From assembly GCA_029247315.1 (NCBI GenBank), contig JAQWLM010000161.1, forward strand, positions 1 through 64,000: a DNA stretch of 64,000 bases. The letters run 5' to 3'. This document shows positions 17,098 through 26,289 of this stretch, piece after piece. The notes under the pieces are model-generated. The model saw only the letters and a program-made list of their open reading frames with translations. It did no database searches and was not told the origin of the DNA. Positions within the stretch are counted from its first letter, which is position 1. Each line of letters begins with the position of its first letter. The position numbers and the translations under genes are program-made. Source of the stretch: AAA164-E04 sp014239995. Its GTDB lineage: Bacteria; Verrucomicrobiota; Verrucomicrobiia; Limisphaerales; AAA164-E04.

Positions 17098-20000
17098 AAG
17101 ATTTATCGCATCCCCCTAAACCATCTGGACCGGCTTACTGGCGCAGTTTGGACGAGCTGACAGACACTCCCGAGTTTCGTCAATGGGCTGAAAAAGAATT
17201 TCCCGAAAGCACACTCGAGGCACCAGGAGGTAATTCCCGCCGTGATTTCATAAAAATCATGGGTGCCTCCTTTCTACTTGCAGGTATGGGGCTTACAGGG
17301 TGCCGCAGGCCGGAGGAGACCATCGTGCCCTTCTCCAAAATGCCCGAGAATTACGTACATGGTGTTCCCCAGTTCTATGCTTCCTCCATGCCTTCCCGCG
17401 ACAGTGCCGTTCCGCTACTTGTGAAGTCGATCGACGGACGGCCTATCAAGTTGGAAGGTAATCCCGACCTTGACTTTGGCAAGGGAGCTACTGACGCCTT
17501 TACTCAGGCCTCGATCCTGAACCTTTATGATCCCGACCGGTCCAGAAAATACCTTAAATCTGGCAATGCCTCCACAAAAACTGAAGCAATCAGTCGTCTT
17601 CGTGGTGTTAGCAATCAATTCAAGGGCAATCGCGGCGCGGGTCTTCATTTCCTCGTCGAGCGTTCCGGGTCGCCGTCCCGACATCGACTTCAGGGCCTGA
17701 TACAGGAGAGCATGCCAGAGGCAAGTTGGCATGTCTACGAGCCCATTGAATTCAAGGCTGCTGCGTCAGCCTACTCAAGGGCCTTCAAGAAGAATGTCCA
17801 TCCTGTTCCTGATTTTTCAAAAGCAAAGGTCATATTTTCCCTGGACTGCGATTTTCTTGGAACCGAGCAGGAGGCTTACTCTCACATCCGGGGCTATGCG
17901 GACGGACGCAGGCTCAAGGAGGATGATCAACAGCATGCCACCACCAACCGGCTTTATGCCGTGGAAAGTCTGCTGACGCTCACTGGTTCCAATGCGGACC
18001 ACCGATTGCGTGTGACCTCCGATCAGGTCTTCAGCATCACAGCGGCACTGGTTGAGGAGGTATTCGTTCAACTCGGGCAAAATCATGAAGAAGCGGGAAG
18101 TCCGATCCCTGCCCTGAGAAGCTCTCTTCTGGACAAATCGAAGGCCTTCCCGGTCGACCCGAAATGGATCGTCGAATCCGTACGGGACCTTATGGCCAAC
18201 AGAGGGTCATGCCTCATCGTTGCAGGGCATCGCCAACCCGAGTCAGTGCACCAGCTTGTTGCAGCTCTCAACGTCCTCCTGGACAACATCGGCCAGACAG
18301 TCAACTTCCTGCCCCTTACCCAACCCGAGTATCAAGATCTGGCATCGCTCAAAGAGGCGTGTGATGCAGGCAAGGTTGACACGCTGCTGATCCTGGGAGG
18401 CAATCCATCCTACGATGCTCCGGCTGATTTTGACTGGCCAGAGACACAGGGCAAAGCCAGGGAAGTGATCCGCCTCGGTTATTACGAAGACGAGACTTCT
18501 GAGGATGCCGGATGGCATTTGCCCATGGCACATTTTCTTGAGTCCTGGGGCGATGCACGTTCCGGTGATAGAACCTTGCTGGCTGTGCAGCCCTTGATTG
18601 CGCCCTTATTCGATGGGCTCACTGAGATTGAGGTGCTTGCGCGTATCTTGGGAAGCGTCGAGACAAAACCCTACGATATTGTTCGTTCCACCTTGAAGGA
18701 TAATACTGGAGAGATTGGTTTCGAATCCCGGTGGAAGCAATTTCTGCACGACGGTTTTCTGGCCTCTCTGCGTCCTGATCCTATTTCCCTGACAAATGGT
18801 CAATTTGACTGGTCCATTGTCACTCAAAACGTCAGCCAGGCCATCACTGACAATGGTCAATCCAGCCCCGCCTCGAAGGATGCTCTGGAGCTCGTGTTTC
18901 ATCGGGATGCAAGCGTGGATGACGGTCGTTTCAGCAACAACGGTTGGATGCAGGAAATGCCGGACCCTGTCACCAAGATTACCTGGGACAATGTGATCCT
19001 GATCAGCCGCCGTACAGCTGCAGAACTGGGCGGTATACGAAACAAGGAACTGGTGGAGATTGAATTCAATGGCCGCAAACTGCGAGGTCCCATATGGATT
19101 CAGCCTGGTCAGGCTGATTTCTCGCTCGGACTGGCATTGGGTTATGGCCGACCTAAGGGCGGTCGCGTCGGTGGGAATGCCGAAGAAAAGGTTGGGTTCA
19201 ATGCCTACACCCTCCGCGATTCCAGTAGCCTGTTTTTTGGTGCCGGGGCCAAAGTAAAGCGGCTCAACGAAACTTTAGAGATCGCCTCGACGCAGGATCA
19301 CTGGTCCATGGAAGGTCGGGCCATCGTTCGCGAGGGAAACCTCGAGAACTACGAGCAGAAGCGTGATTTTGCCCAGAACATGGACCTCGAGGCTCACGCA
19401 GGCCATATTCCACATGACAAGGATGGCAATCCTGAACAGATCTACGAACATCCCTATCAGGCGCGGCCTTCCACCAAAAGCGACATCCATCAGTGGGGGA
19501 TGGCTATTGATTTACAGACCTGCGTTGGTTGTTCTTCATGTGTTGTGGCCTGTCAAAGCGAAAACAACATCCCAATCGTTGGCAAGGAGCAAGTGGCTAA
19601 CAGCCGCGAGATGCACTGGATGCGCATCGATCGTTATTACAGCGGTGATCCCGAAGTGCGTGGTAAGGCTGACAAGTTGATCGCGGACGAGGAACAACCT
19701 TACGTTGAATGGATTGATGACGTGCAAGTGGTCAACCAGCCCATGCTCTGTCAGCACTGTGAGAGTGCTCCCTGCGAGAGTGTTTGTCCGGTCAATGCCA
19801 CTGTTCATGACCATGAGGGCCTGAATGTCATGGCATACAACCGATGTGTGGGTACGCGCTATTGCTCCAACAACTGCGCATGGAAGGTAAGGCGATTCAA
19901 TTACTTTGATTACAACAAGCGTCCGATTGATGAGCTTTACAAGGGACCTCTTGCATCCCGTCCTCAAGAGGACATTGACCTGATCGAGATGGCCAAGAAT

Positions 20001-20462
20001 CCTGATGTCACGGTACGTATGCGTGGGGTCATGGAAAAGTGCACGTTCTGCACCCAGCGCATTGAACAGGCCAAGATAGCCAAGAAGGTCGAGGCTCGGG
20101 ATTCTGGTGATATTGAAGTCCCCGATGGAACTATCAAAACGGCCTGTCAGCAAGCTTGCCCAGCTGACGCCATCGCTTTCGGTAATCTGCTGGATCCTGA
20201 AAGTAGGGTTTCCAAACTGAAAAATGATGCAAGGAACTATTCAGTGCTTGGTTTCCTAGATACAAAGCCTCGCATTACATACCTGGCAAAAATTCGCAAT
20301 CCGAATAAAAACATGCCTGATTATCACACCATGCCCTTGAGCACTCAGGAGTATACGAAAGCCATGGGGAGCCCCTTCGAGGATCATGGATCCAGTCACG
20401 GGGCTGAAGACCACGCGGATAATGAAACGGGTGCTTCACACTCTGAGGGAGGGCATCACTGA
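17094..20462 (+). CDS. actB: Alternative complex III Fe-S/molybdopterin-like subunit ActB
   Basis: 1122 aa from the ATG at 17094, which overlaps the actA stop codon. The N-terminus carries a Tat-type motif (NSRRDFIKIMGASFLLAG) followed by GC, a possible lipidation site. The middle part is related to molybdopterin oxidoreductases but is catalytically reduced in this family. The C-terminal third (from about residue 808) is a four-cluster ferredoxin domain: CVGCSSCVVAC, CQHCESAPCESVCP, CVGTRYCSNNC, and CTFCTQR with CQQACPADA. The last 40 residues are His/Gly/Glu-rich (SSHGAEDHADNETGASHSEG). Confidence 0.96.
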   Translation: MKDLSHPPKPSGPAYWRSLDELTDTPEFRQWAEKEFPESTLEAPGGNSRRDFIKIMGASFLLAGMGLTGCRRPEETIVPFSKMPENYVHGVPQFYASSMPSRDSAVPLLVKSIDGRPIKLEGNPDLDFGKGATDAFTQASILNLYDPDRSRKYLKSGNASTKTEAISRLRGVSNQFKGNRGAGLHFLVERSGSPSRHRLQGLIQESMPEASWHVYEPIEFKAAASAYSRAFKKNVHPVPDFSKAKVIFSLDCDFLGTEQEAYSHIRGYADGRRLKEDDQQHATTNRLYAVESLLTLTGSNADHRLRVTSDQVFSITAALVEEVFVQLGQNHEEAGSPIPALRSSLLDKSKAFPVDPKWIVESVRDLMANRGSCLIVAGHRQPESVHQLVAALNVLLDNIGQTVNFLPLTQPEYQDLASLKEACDAGKVDTLLILGGNPSYDAPADFDWPETQGKAREVIRLGYYEDETSEDAGWHLPMAHFLESWGDARSGDRTLLAVQPLIAPLFDGLTEIEVLARILGSVETKPYDIVRSTLKDNTGEIGFESRWKQFLHDGFLASLRPDPISLTNGQFDWSIVTQNVSQAITDNGQSSPASKDALELVFHRDASVDDGRFSNNGWMQEMPDPVTKITWDNVILISRRTAAELGGIRNKELVEIEFNGRKLRGPIWIQPGQADFSLGLALGYGRPKGGRVGGNAEEKVGFNAYTLRDSSSLFFGAGAKVKRLNETLEIASTQDHWSMEGRAIVREGNLENYEQKRDFAQNMDLEAHAGHIPHDKDGNPEQIYEHPYQARPSTKSDIHQWGMAIDLQTCVGCSSCVVACQSENNIPIVGKEQVANSREMHWMRIDRYYSGDPEVRGKADKLIADEEQPYVEWIDDVQVVNQPMLCQHCESAPCESVCPVNATVHDHEGLNVMAYNRCVGTRYCSNNCAWKVRRFNYFDYNKRPIDELYKGPLASRPQEDIDLIEMAKNPDVTVRMRGVMEKCTFCTQRIEQAKIAKKVEARDSGDIEVPDGTIKTACQQACPADAIAFGNLLDPESRVSKLKNDARNYSVLGFLDTKPRITYLAKIRNPNKNMPDYHTMPLSTQEYTKAMGSPFEDHGSSHGAEDHADNETGASHSEGGHH

Positions 20463-21892
20463 TGGCATCATCGAGCACAGCACCCCAATTGAAAATTTCG
20501 GCTCCCCCACGTGAGATTGAACGTGAACCCTTGGTCTTGAATCAACGTTCTCCTGGATGGATTTCAGATCAAATCGCAGGGATTATCGAGGGAAAGACCC
20601 CGACATGGTGGTGGGTCACCATGGCCATCAGCCTGCCGATTATGTTGATGTGCTTCATCATGATTGGCTATCTCATCTCGACAGGCGTGGGTGTCTGGGG
20701 CTTGAACAGCCCGATTGCCTGGGGATGGGCCATTGTTAACTTTGTCTTCTGGATTGGTATTGGACACGCCGGTACCCTTATCTCGGCGGTTCTGTTCCTG
20801 CTTCGACAGAAATGGCGCACATCGATCAACCGAGCGGCGGAAGCCATGACCATTTTTGCGGTGATGTGTGCCGGTATTTTCCCAGGAATCCACGTGGGTC
20901 GCATCTGGTTTGCCTGGTGGTTGTTCCCGCTTCCGAACGCGAATGGCCCCATATGGCCTCAGTTCCGTTCGCCGCTTCTCTGGGATGTGTTCGCGGTTTC
21001 CACTTACTTCACGGTGTCACTCCTGTTCTGGTATATGGGCCTCATCCCTGATCTTGCGACCATTCGTGATCGTTGCAAGGGTGTGGTTCGCAAATTTTTC
21101 TATGGCTTGTTCTCCTTGGGTTGGACAGGATCGAACCGACATTGGAGCAATTACGAAAAGGCTTACTTGCTTTTGGCAGGGCTTTCCACGCCGCTCGTTC
21201 TTTCTGTGCACAGTATCGTTTCATTCGACTTTGCCGTTTCACAGGTGCCCGGTTGGCATACCACCATCTTTCCGCCCTATTTTGTTGCGGGTGCGATCTT
21301 CTCAGGTTTCGGGATGGTGTTGACCCTCATGATTCCCCTGCGTTCGCTTTTCAACCTGCAGGATCTTTTGACTGTGCGGCATATTGAGCTCATGTGTAAG
21401 GTCACACTCGCGACGGGCTCCATCGTGGGTTACGCCTATGGCATGGAGTTCTTCATTGCCTGGTATGGAGGCAATCCATACGAGGCGTATGCGTTCCAGA
21501 ATCGAGCTTTTGGGCCCTACTGGTGGGCCTACTGGATCATGATTTCCTGCAATGTGATCACTCCCCATCTTTTCTGGTTCAAGCGGGTGCGCACCAACAT
21601 GGTGCGCGTTTGGATCCTTTCCATTTTCGTCAACATCGGAATGTGGTTCGAACGTTTTGTCATTGTAGTCACGTCGCTGCATCGTGACTACATCCCAGCC
21701 AACTGGAGTTACTATTCTCCGACCTATGTCGATGTGCTGACATTTATAGGCACCTTTGGCTTGTTCATGGTACTTTTCCTTTTGTTCATCCGATTCTTGC
21801 CACTCATCGCCATTTCCGAAGTCAAGGGCGTGACCAACCATGCTGATCCACATCACCCGCTGGGCGGGGCGAAAGGAGGACACCACTCATGA
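20462..21892 (+). CDS. actC: Alternative complex III integral membrane subunit ActC (NrfD/PsrC-like)
   Basis: 476 aa with about ten transmembrane helices; a member of the NrfD/PsrC family and the probable quinol-binding site of the complex. Typical stretches are WAIVNFVFWIGIGHAGTLIS and FPGIHVGRIWFAWW. Start and actB stop overlap as TGATG, and its own stop overlaps actD as ATGA, so the operon is tightly coupled. Confidence 0.95.
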   Translation: MASSSTAPQLKISAPPREIEREPLVLNQRSPGWISDQIAGIIEGKTPTWWWVTMAISLPIMLMCFIMIGYLISTGVGVWGLNSPIAWGWAIVNFVFWIGIGHAGTLISAVLFLLRQKWRTSINRAAEAMTIFAVMCAGIFPGIHVGRIWFAWWLFPLPNANGPIWPQFRSPLLWDVFAVSTYFTVSLLFWYMGLIPDLATIRDRCKGVVRKFFYGLFSLGWTGSNRHWSNYEKAYLLLAGLSTPLVLSVHSIVSFDFAVSQVPGWHTTIFPPYFVAGAIFSGFGMVLTLMIPLRSLFNLQDLLTVRHIELMCKVTLATGSIVGYAYGMEFFIAWYGGNPYEAYAFQNRAFGPYWWAYWIMISCNVITPHLFWFKRVRTNMVRVWILSIFVNIGMWFERFVIVVTSLHRDYIPANWSYYSPTYVDVLTFIGTFGLFMVLFLLFIRFLPLIAISEVKGVTNHADPHHPLGGAKGGHHS

Positions 21893-22428
21893 TAAACGAT
21901 ATCCAAGCATACGGTCTTCTTGCTGAATTCCATACGCCGGCGGACGCCATGCATGCCGCAGAGAAAGTTCGAGATGCCGGGTTTACCCGTTGGGATGTCC
22001 ATACGCCATTCCCAGTGCATGGCATGGACGAAGCAATGGGGCTCAAGGATTCCAAGGTCGGCTGGTTTTCCTTCCTCGGTGGAAGCACGGGTTTCACCCT
22101 TGGTTACCTGATGATTTGGTTCATGAACAGTTACAACTATCCGATTGTCGTGGGTGGTAAGCCCCTCATGAGCCCCATGTTTCCTTTCCCGGTCGTGTAT
22201 GAAATGACCATCCTTCTGTCAGCTTTTGGTGCGATTTTCGGCATGCTCTTCATGAACAGACTCCCCAAGCTGTATCATCCCTTGCTTAAGAATTGTCGTT
22301 TCAAGGGGGCGACACATGATAAGTTTTACGTGATCATCGAAACAGCAGATCCGCGTTATTCAGATGCGGGGACACGTGAACTTCTTGAATCAGCTGGCTG
22401 CAAACACATGGAAACGGTGGAGGACTAG
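21889..22428 (+). CDS. actD: Alternative complex III subunit ActD (DUF3341)
   Basis: 179 aa, two central transmembrane helices and soluble ends. The N-terminal YGLLAEFHTPADAMHAAEKVRDAGFTRWDVHTPFPVHGMD pattern (only part needed for recognition) is characteristic of DUF3341. It is a small structural subunit of alternative complex III. It overlaps actC by 4 bp and is followed by actE after 1 bp. Confidence 0.93.
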   Translation: MINDIQAYGLLAEFHTPADAMHAAEKVRDAGFTRWDVHTPFPVHGMDEAMGLKDSKVGWFSFLGGSTGFTLGYLMIWFMNSYNYPIVVGGKPLMSPMFPFPVVYEMTILLSAFGAIFGMLFMNRLPKLYHPLLKNCRFKGATHDKFYVIIETADPRYSDAGTRELLESAGCKHMETVED

Positions 22429-22429
22429 A

Positions 22430-23044
22430 ATGCGATACTTTTTGACCCTTTACATTTTGGCAATTGTGGCCTTTGTTGGCGTTGCGGGATTCCGTGGAGG
22501 TCTTTCCAGGAAACCACCGATCGAAGTGTTCCCAGACATGGATCGGCAAATGAAGCTGCGCCCCCAGGAGGCCAATCGATTTTTCGGTAACCATCGAAGC
22601 TCTCAACTTCATGTGGATGGTACCATTGCACGGGGCGCGCCCTACAAGGACATTCCTGTCAACACAGGGCGTCAATCAGGCAGCACCAATTGGGTTGAGG
22701 TCAATCCTGTGCCATTCAGCGAAGCATTGATGGAACGTGGACGGCAGCGCTATGATATCTATTGCCAGCCATGCCACGGGGCCGCAGGTGATGGGAAGGG
22801 GATCACCACCAAATATGGCATGATCGCGGTGGCTAACTTCCATGATCCCCGACTGGTATCGATGACGGACGGGGAGATTTTCAACACCATCACCCATGGC
22901 AAGAACCTTATGGGGCCTTACGGGGCCAACATCAAGATCCACGACCGCTGGGCGATCATTGCCTATTTGCGCGCACTGCAACGCAGCCGTTTATCCACCA
23001 TGGAGGATGTTCCAGAACCGCAAAAAGCAGCCCTTCAACAGTAA
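22430..23044 (+). CDS. actE: Alternative complex III monoheme cytochrome c subunit ActE
   Basis: 204 aa from the ATG at 22430, directly after the actD stop; longer forms would overlap actD. A single N-terminal hydrophobic helix (MRYFLTLYILAIVAFVGVAG) acts as anchor or signal. One heme-c motif CQPCH occurs at residues 112-116, followed by GAAGDGKG, typical of class I cytochrome c. It is thought to accept electrons from the Fe-S/pentaheme core. Confidence 0.94.
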   Translation: MRYFLTLYILAIVAFVGVAGFRGGLSRKPPIEVFPDMDRQMKLRPQEANRFFGNHRSSQLHVDGTIARGAPYKDIPVNTGRQSGSTNWVEVNPVPFSEALMERGRQRYDIYCQPCHGAAGDGKGITTKYGMIAVANFHDPRLVSMTDGEIFNTITHGKNLMGPYGANIKIHDRWAIIAYLRALQRSRLSTMEDVPEPQKAALQQ

Positions 23045-23050
23045 AGACCT

Positions 23051-24325
23051 ATGAGTTCCGACACGAACAATGCCCCAGAACCCAAGCTGGATCTTGCCAA
23101 TTGGGCCAATCTTCCGAATAAGTTGATGCTCAGCGGCATCATCCTGCTGATTGGGCTCATCTTTACGCCCGAGAAGTTCGGCTACACCTATCTCACCGGA
23201 TTCATGTTTTTCTTGAGCCTCACTCTGGGTTCCATGTTCCTGGTGATCCTGCATCACCTCTTTGACGCCTACTGGATGGTGCCGATTCGTCGGTTCCTGG
23301 AACACATCGCTTGTTTGACTCCATGGTTGGGGGTGTTATTCCTTCCCATCCTCATATTCATGGCTTTCGGGCACGTTGACATCTATCCATGGATGAGTGC
23401 AGATCCCGAAACAGACCATGCCCTGCATGTCAAGAAGGTCATGTTCAACAAAGGGGTATTCTATGTGGTGTCCATCCTGTTATTTGCGGTTTGGTGGTGG
23501 CTCAGCAACAGTCTGAGAAGTCATTCGCTGGCACAGGATGAGTCTGGATCGGCAGCCTGCACGCATGTGCTTAGAAGGCGGGCGGCGGCCGGGATTTTCA
23601 TTTTTGCAGTGACCCTGACGCTGGGTGTCATTTATTGGATGAAATCACTTGAGTATCAATGGTTCTCAACGATGTATGGGGTCTATTATTTTGCTGGTAG
23701 CGTCTGGACCACTCTGGCGACCACCTACCTGCTTGCCGCCATCCTGAAGCGCACGGGACATCTAGCTCCGGTGATTCGAGAGACGACATTCAAAGATATT
23801 GGTACGCTGTTCTTTGCCTTTACTGTCTTCTACGCCTACATCCACTTTTCCCAATATTTTCTTATCTGGAATGCAGCCATCCCTGAAGAAACCTTCTGGT
23901 ATGTGAAGCGGGAAAACGGGATCTGGTGGAGTGTTGGCATGCTCATTATCTTCGGACATTTCTTCCTGCCTTTCCTTTCTTTACTGCGCATCGACATCAA
24001 GAAAAACATCTCTCTGAGCCTTTATTATTCCTTGATTCTCGCTGGTTGGGCATGGCTGATGCACTATGCGGATATGACTTACAACATCATGCCCGTTCCT
24101 TACCCGAAAGGTACCCTGGGGGGTGAGGGATACGGTCTCTGGGACTTTGTTTTGAGTATCTCTGCATTGGCATTCATGGGAGGGTTTCTTGCTAAAGTCT
24201 TTCTCAGAAACTTTATCAGTCACCCCCCATACCCACAAAAAGATCCGCGTATTGCTGAAGCCATGGGGGTTTACGTTGAACTGGAATCAGAAGTTGAAGA
24301 CAAAGCTAATGCAAGTAAGGCTTGA
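23051..24325 (+). CDS. actF: Alternative complex III integral membrane subunit ActF (NrfD-like)
   Basis: 424 aa, about ten transmembrane helices, homologous to ActC and forming the second quinone-binding-type membrane subunit. Recognisable parts are WMVPIRRFLEHIACLTPWLG and FFAFTVFYAYIHFSQYFLIWNAAIPEET (shown in part). It ends the canonical actABCDEF set; the small gene at 24365 follows after 39 bp. Confidence 0.94.
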   Translation: MSSDTNNAPEPKLDLANWANLPNKLMLSGIILLIGLIFTPEKFGYTYLTGFMFFLSLTLGSMFLVILHHLFDAYWMVPIRRFLEHIACLTPWLGVLFLPILIFMAFGHVDIYPWMSADPETDHALHVKKVMFNKGVFYVVSILLFAVWWWLSNSLRSHSLAQDESGSAACTHVLRRRAAAGIFIFAVTLTLGVIYWMKSLEYQWFSTMYGVYYFAGSVWTTLATTYLLAAILKRTGHLAPVIRETTFKDIGTLFFAFTVFYAYIHFSQYFLIWNAAIPEETFWYVKRENGIWWSVGMLIIFGHFFLPFLSLLRIDIKKNISLSLYYSLILAGWAWLMHYADMTYNIMPVPYPKGTLGGEGYGLWDFVLSISALAFMGGFLAKVFLRNFISHPPYPQKDPRIAEAMGVYVELESEVEDKANASKA

Positions 24326-24364
24326 GATTCAGGCAAGGAGCCGTTTTACAAAGCCCCATCGATC

Positions 24365-24751
24365 ATGAGAACCCATCTTTCATCCAAACAAGCCAGCGCA
24401 GGAGTGGCTTTTCTATATTTCGTGGCTATTCTCGCTACCTTCTTTCTTGGCGCCTTCCTCATCTGGGCTACGAAGCAATATACCCAGCCCGATGCCATTG
24501 CCACAAACAGGGCCGTCGAGCGTGCTGAAAACCTTAGCAAAGCAGAGACCATCGCCAGTGTGATGCTCAATGACTATGCTTGGCAGGACACTGAGAAAGG
24601 TTTTCTACGTGTTCCGATTCAAAGGGGCATCGAGCTGGTCCTGAAGGAATGGAAAAACCCTGCTGAGGGGCGTGGGAAATTGATTACACTCATGGAGAAA
24701 GCAACCGCACTTCCGCCCCCTCCACCTGAAGAACCCAGTGCGTTTGAATAG
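24365..24751 (+). CDS. Small single-pass membrane protein of unknown function
   Basis: 128 aa. One transmembrane helix (residues about 15-37, GVAFLYFVAILATFFLGAFLIW), then an amphipathic region with the segment YAWQDTEKGFLRVPIQRGIELVLKEW and a proline-rich end (PPPPPEEP). I do not recognise a named family. It sits between actF and the ccoN-like gene, all on one strand, so a role in assembly or coupling of the respiratory complexes is a reasonable inference. An AAGGAG lies about 25 bp upstream, too far for a normal ribosome binding site. Confidence 0.7.
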   Translation: MRTHLSSKQASAGVAFLYFVAILATFFLGAFLIWATKQYTQPDAIATNRAVERAENLSKAETIASVMLNDYAWQDTEKGFLRVPIQRGIELVLKEWKNPAEGRGKLITLMEKATALPPPPPEEPSAFE

Positions 24752-24798
24752 TCATCAGTAGTGCCAACAATATCCTCTTTCCAGAATTTGTGAAAGCC

Positions 24799-26289
24799 AT
24801 GGAAGCAAATCAATCATCAAAATCAACTTTTGACTGGACGGACATCGACGCATCCTATCGGTTTCCAACACTTTTTCTCGCAGGCAAGGCCGTTGGATGG
24901 CTCTTGCTTGGAACCATTTTTTCTCTGATCGCATCCATTAAGATGCATGCCCCTGGCTTTCTGTCCAGTTGCTCATGGGTCACTTACGGGACCATGATGC
25001 CTGCCGCATTGAATGCCATTGTATATGGGTTTGCGCTGCAAGGAGCCTTCGCGGCCATGTTGTGGATGACCATGCGTCTCGGGCAGGTTCGCTTGGTGGC
25101 TCCCGGGTTCTTGTTCATAGGAACTGCCCTTTGGAACCTGGGAGTATTGATCGGTGTGCTTGGCATCATGGCAGGGCATTCCTCGGGGCATGCCTACCTT
25201 GAAATGCCGGGTTACGCTTTACCTTTTCTCTTCGCCGCCTATGGGCTCATTGGGGGCATCGCGCTGGTGACTTTCCACAAGCGCCAGGTGCGGGAGCTCT
25301 ATCCGTCTCAGTGGTTTATTTTCGCTGCACTTTACTGGTTTCCATGGATTTTCAGTGCCGCCAGTTATCTGCTTGTCATCTCACCTCTGCGCCAGGTGGT
25401 GCAGCCCGTGCGTGGCGTGGCGCAGTCCGTGGTGGATGCCTGGTATGTTTCAGGCCTCAATGTCATTGTCCTGGGTTTCGCTGGCCTTGCCATATTGCAA
25501 TATTTGATTCCCAAATTGGTCAAACGTGATCTGCACAACGCTTATCTATCACTCTTTGCTTTTTGGATGCTTCTTCTGTTCGGCAGTTTTTCAGGCATTC
25601 TTTCAAGCCAAGCGCTGCCTTCCTGGGTTGGGTCCCTGAGTGCCGTCTGCAGTGCTTTTGTGGCCTTTGCCTGGTTGGTGATCGCCTATAATTTATTCGT
25701 TACCTTCCGGGGGGGGGCGACCAAGTCGGCCGGCCTGGGTTTGCGATTCATGTATTGTTCACTCGGATCCGGATTGCTCGTTGCCTTGCTCACGGCTTGG
25801 GCTTCCCAGGAGGCTACCTCTCAAGTGCTGCAGTTTAGCCTCTTCGTTCCAGGGTTGAAGTGGTTGTATCTGCATGGATTTGTCGGCATGGGGCTTCTTG
25901 GAGGTATTTACCTGTTCCTTCCCAAGGTGACTGGGAACGACTGGAAAGCTCAAGGTCAGTGGACCATTATTTTTATGGCGTATGCCACAGGTGTTATACT
26001 GTTTTCGGGCGCATTGCTGGTGGGGGGATGGAAACACGGAAACATGTTGATCAATGCCGAAAACAGTTTCGTGGAGGTTTTGCGTTCGGGAATACTCCCC
26101 TTTATTCGGATCAGTACCGCTGGCGAACTGTTGATCGTCATTGCGGCACTGCTACTTTGGTGGAATGTGATGGTGATGGTTTGTAGAACCTACTGTGGTT
26201 GCCTGCTCTCGATGGGTGGATGTGGCATCTTGGCCGCCGGTGGCAGCAAACAGCTTCCGTCCAAAACAAATGTAAAGAAGAAATCATGA
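24799..26289 (+). CDS. CcoN-like membrane protein lacking all heme and CuB ligands
   Basis: 496 aa from the ATG at 24799 (GTG at 24790 possible), about 12 transmembrane helices. Landmarks align without gaps to subunit I of cbb3 oxidase, but every conserved metal ligand is changed. The helix-II heme histidine (RPLHTNA) is A70 in MPAALNA. The CuB histidine of WYGHN is S218 in WYVSGLN. The HH pair of GPHHLHYTALPDW is G266-I267 in SGILSSQALPSW. The heme histidines of IGHVHAG are L353 and W355 in PGLKWLY. The family's active-site tyrosine position is a leucine. The protein therefore cannot be a conventional oxidase. Its stop overlaps the ccoO-like start (ATGA). It may be a structural membrane scaffold for the neighbouring cytochromes. 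Confidence 0.85.
   Translation: MEANQSSKSTFDWTDIDASYRFPTLFLAGKAVGWLLLGTIFSLIASIKMHAPGFLSSCSWVTYGTMMPAALNAIVYGFALQGAFAAMLWMTMRLGQVRLVAPGFLFIGTALWNLGVLIGVLGIMAGHSSGHAYLEMPGYALPFLFAAYGLIGGIALVTFHKRQVRELYPSQWFIFAALYWFPWIFSAASYLLVISPLRQVVQPVRGVAQSVVDAWYVSGLNVIVLGFAGLAILQYLIPKLVKRDLHNAYLSLFAFWMLLLFGSFSGILSSQALPSWVGSLSAVCSAFVAFAWLVIAYNLFVTFRGGATKSAGLGLRFMYCSLGSGLLVALLTAWASQEATSQVLQFSLFVPGLKWLYLHGFVGMGLLGGIYLFLPKVTGNDWKAQGQWTIIFMAYATGVILFSGALLVGGWKHGNMLINAENSFVEVLRSGILPFIRISTAGELLIVIAALLLWWNVMVMVCRTYCGCLLSMGGCGILAAGGSKQLPSKTNVKKKS

Noticed and set aside
24799..26289. Annotation as a functional cbb3 cytochrome oxidase subunit I
   Set aside because: The overall similarity invites it, but none of the six required histidine ligands is present at aligned positions, so oxygen reduction by this subunit is not credible.
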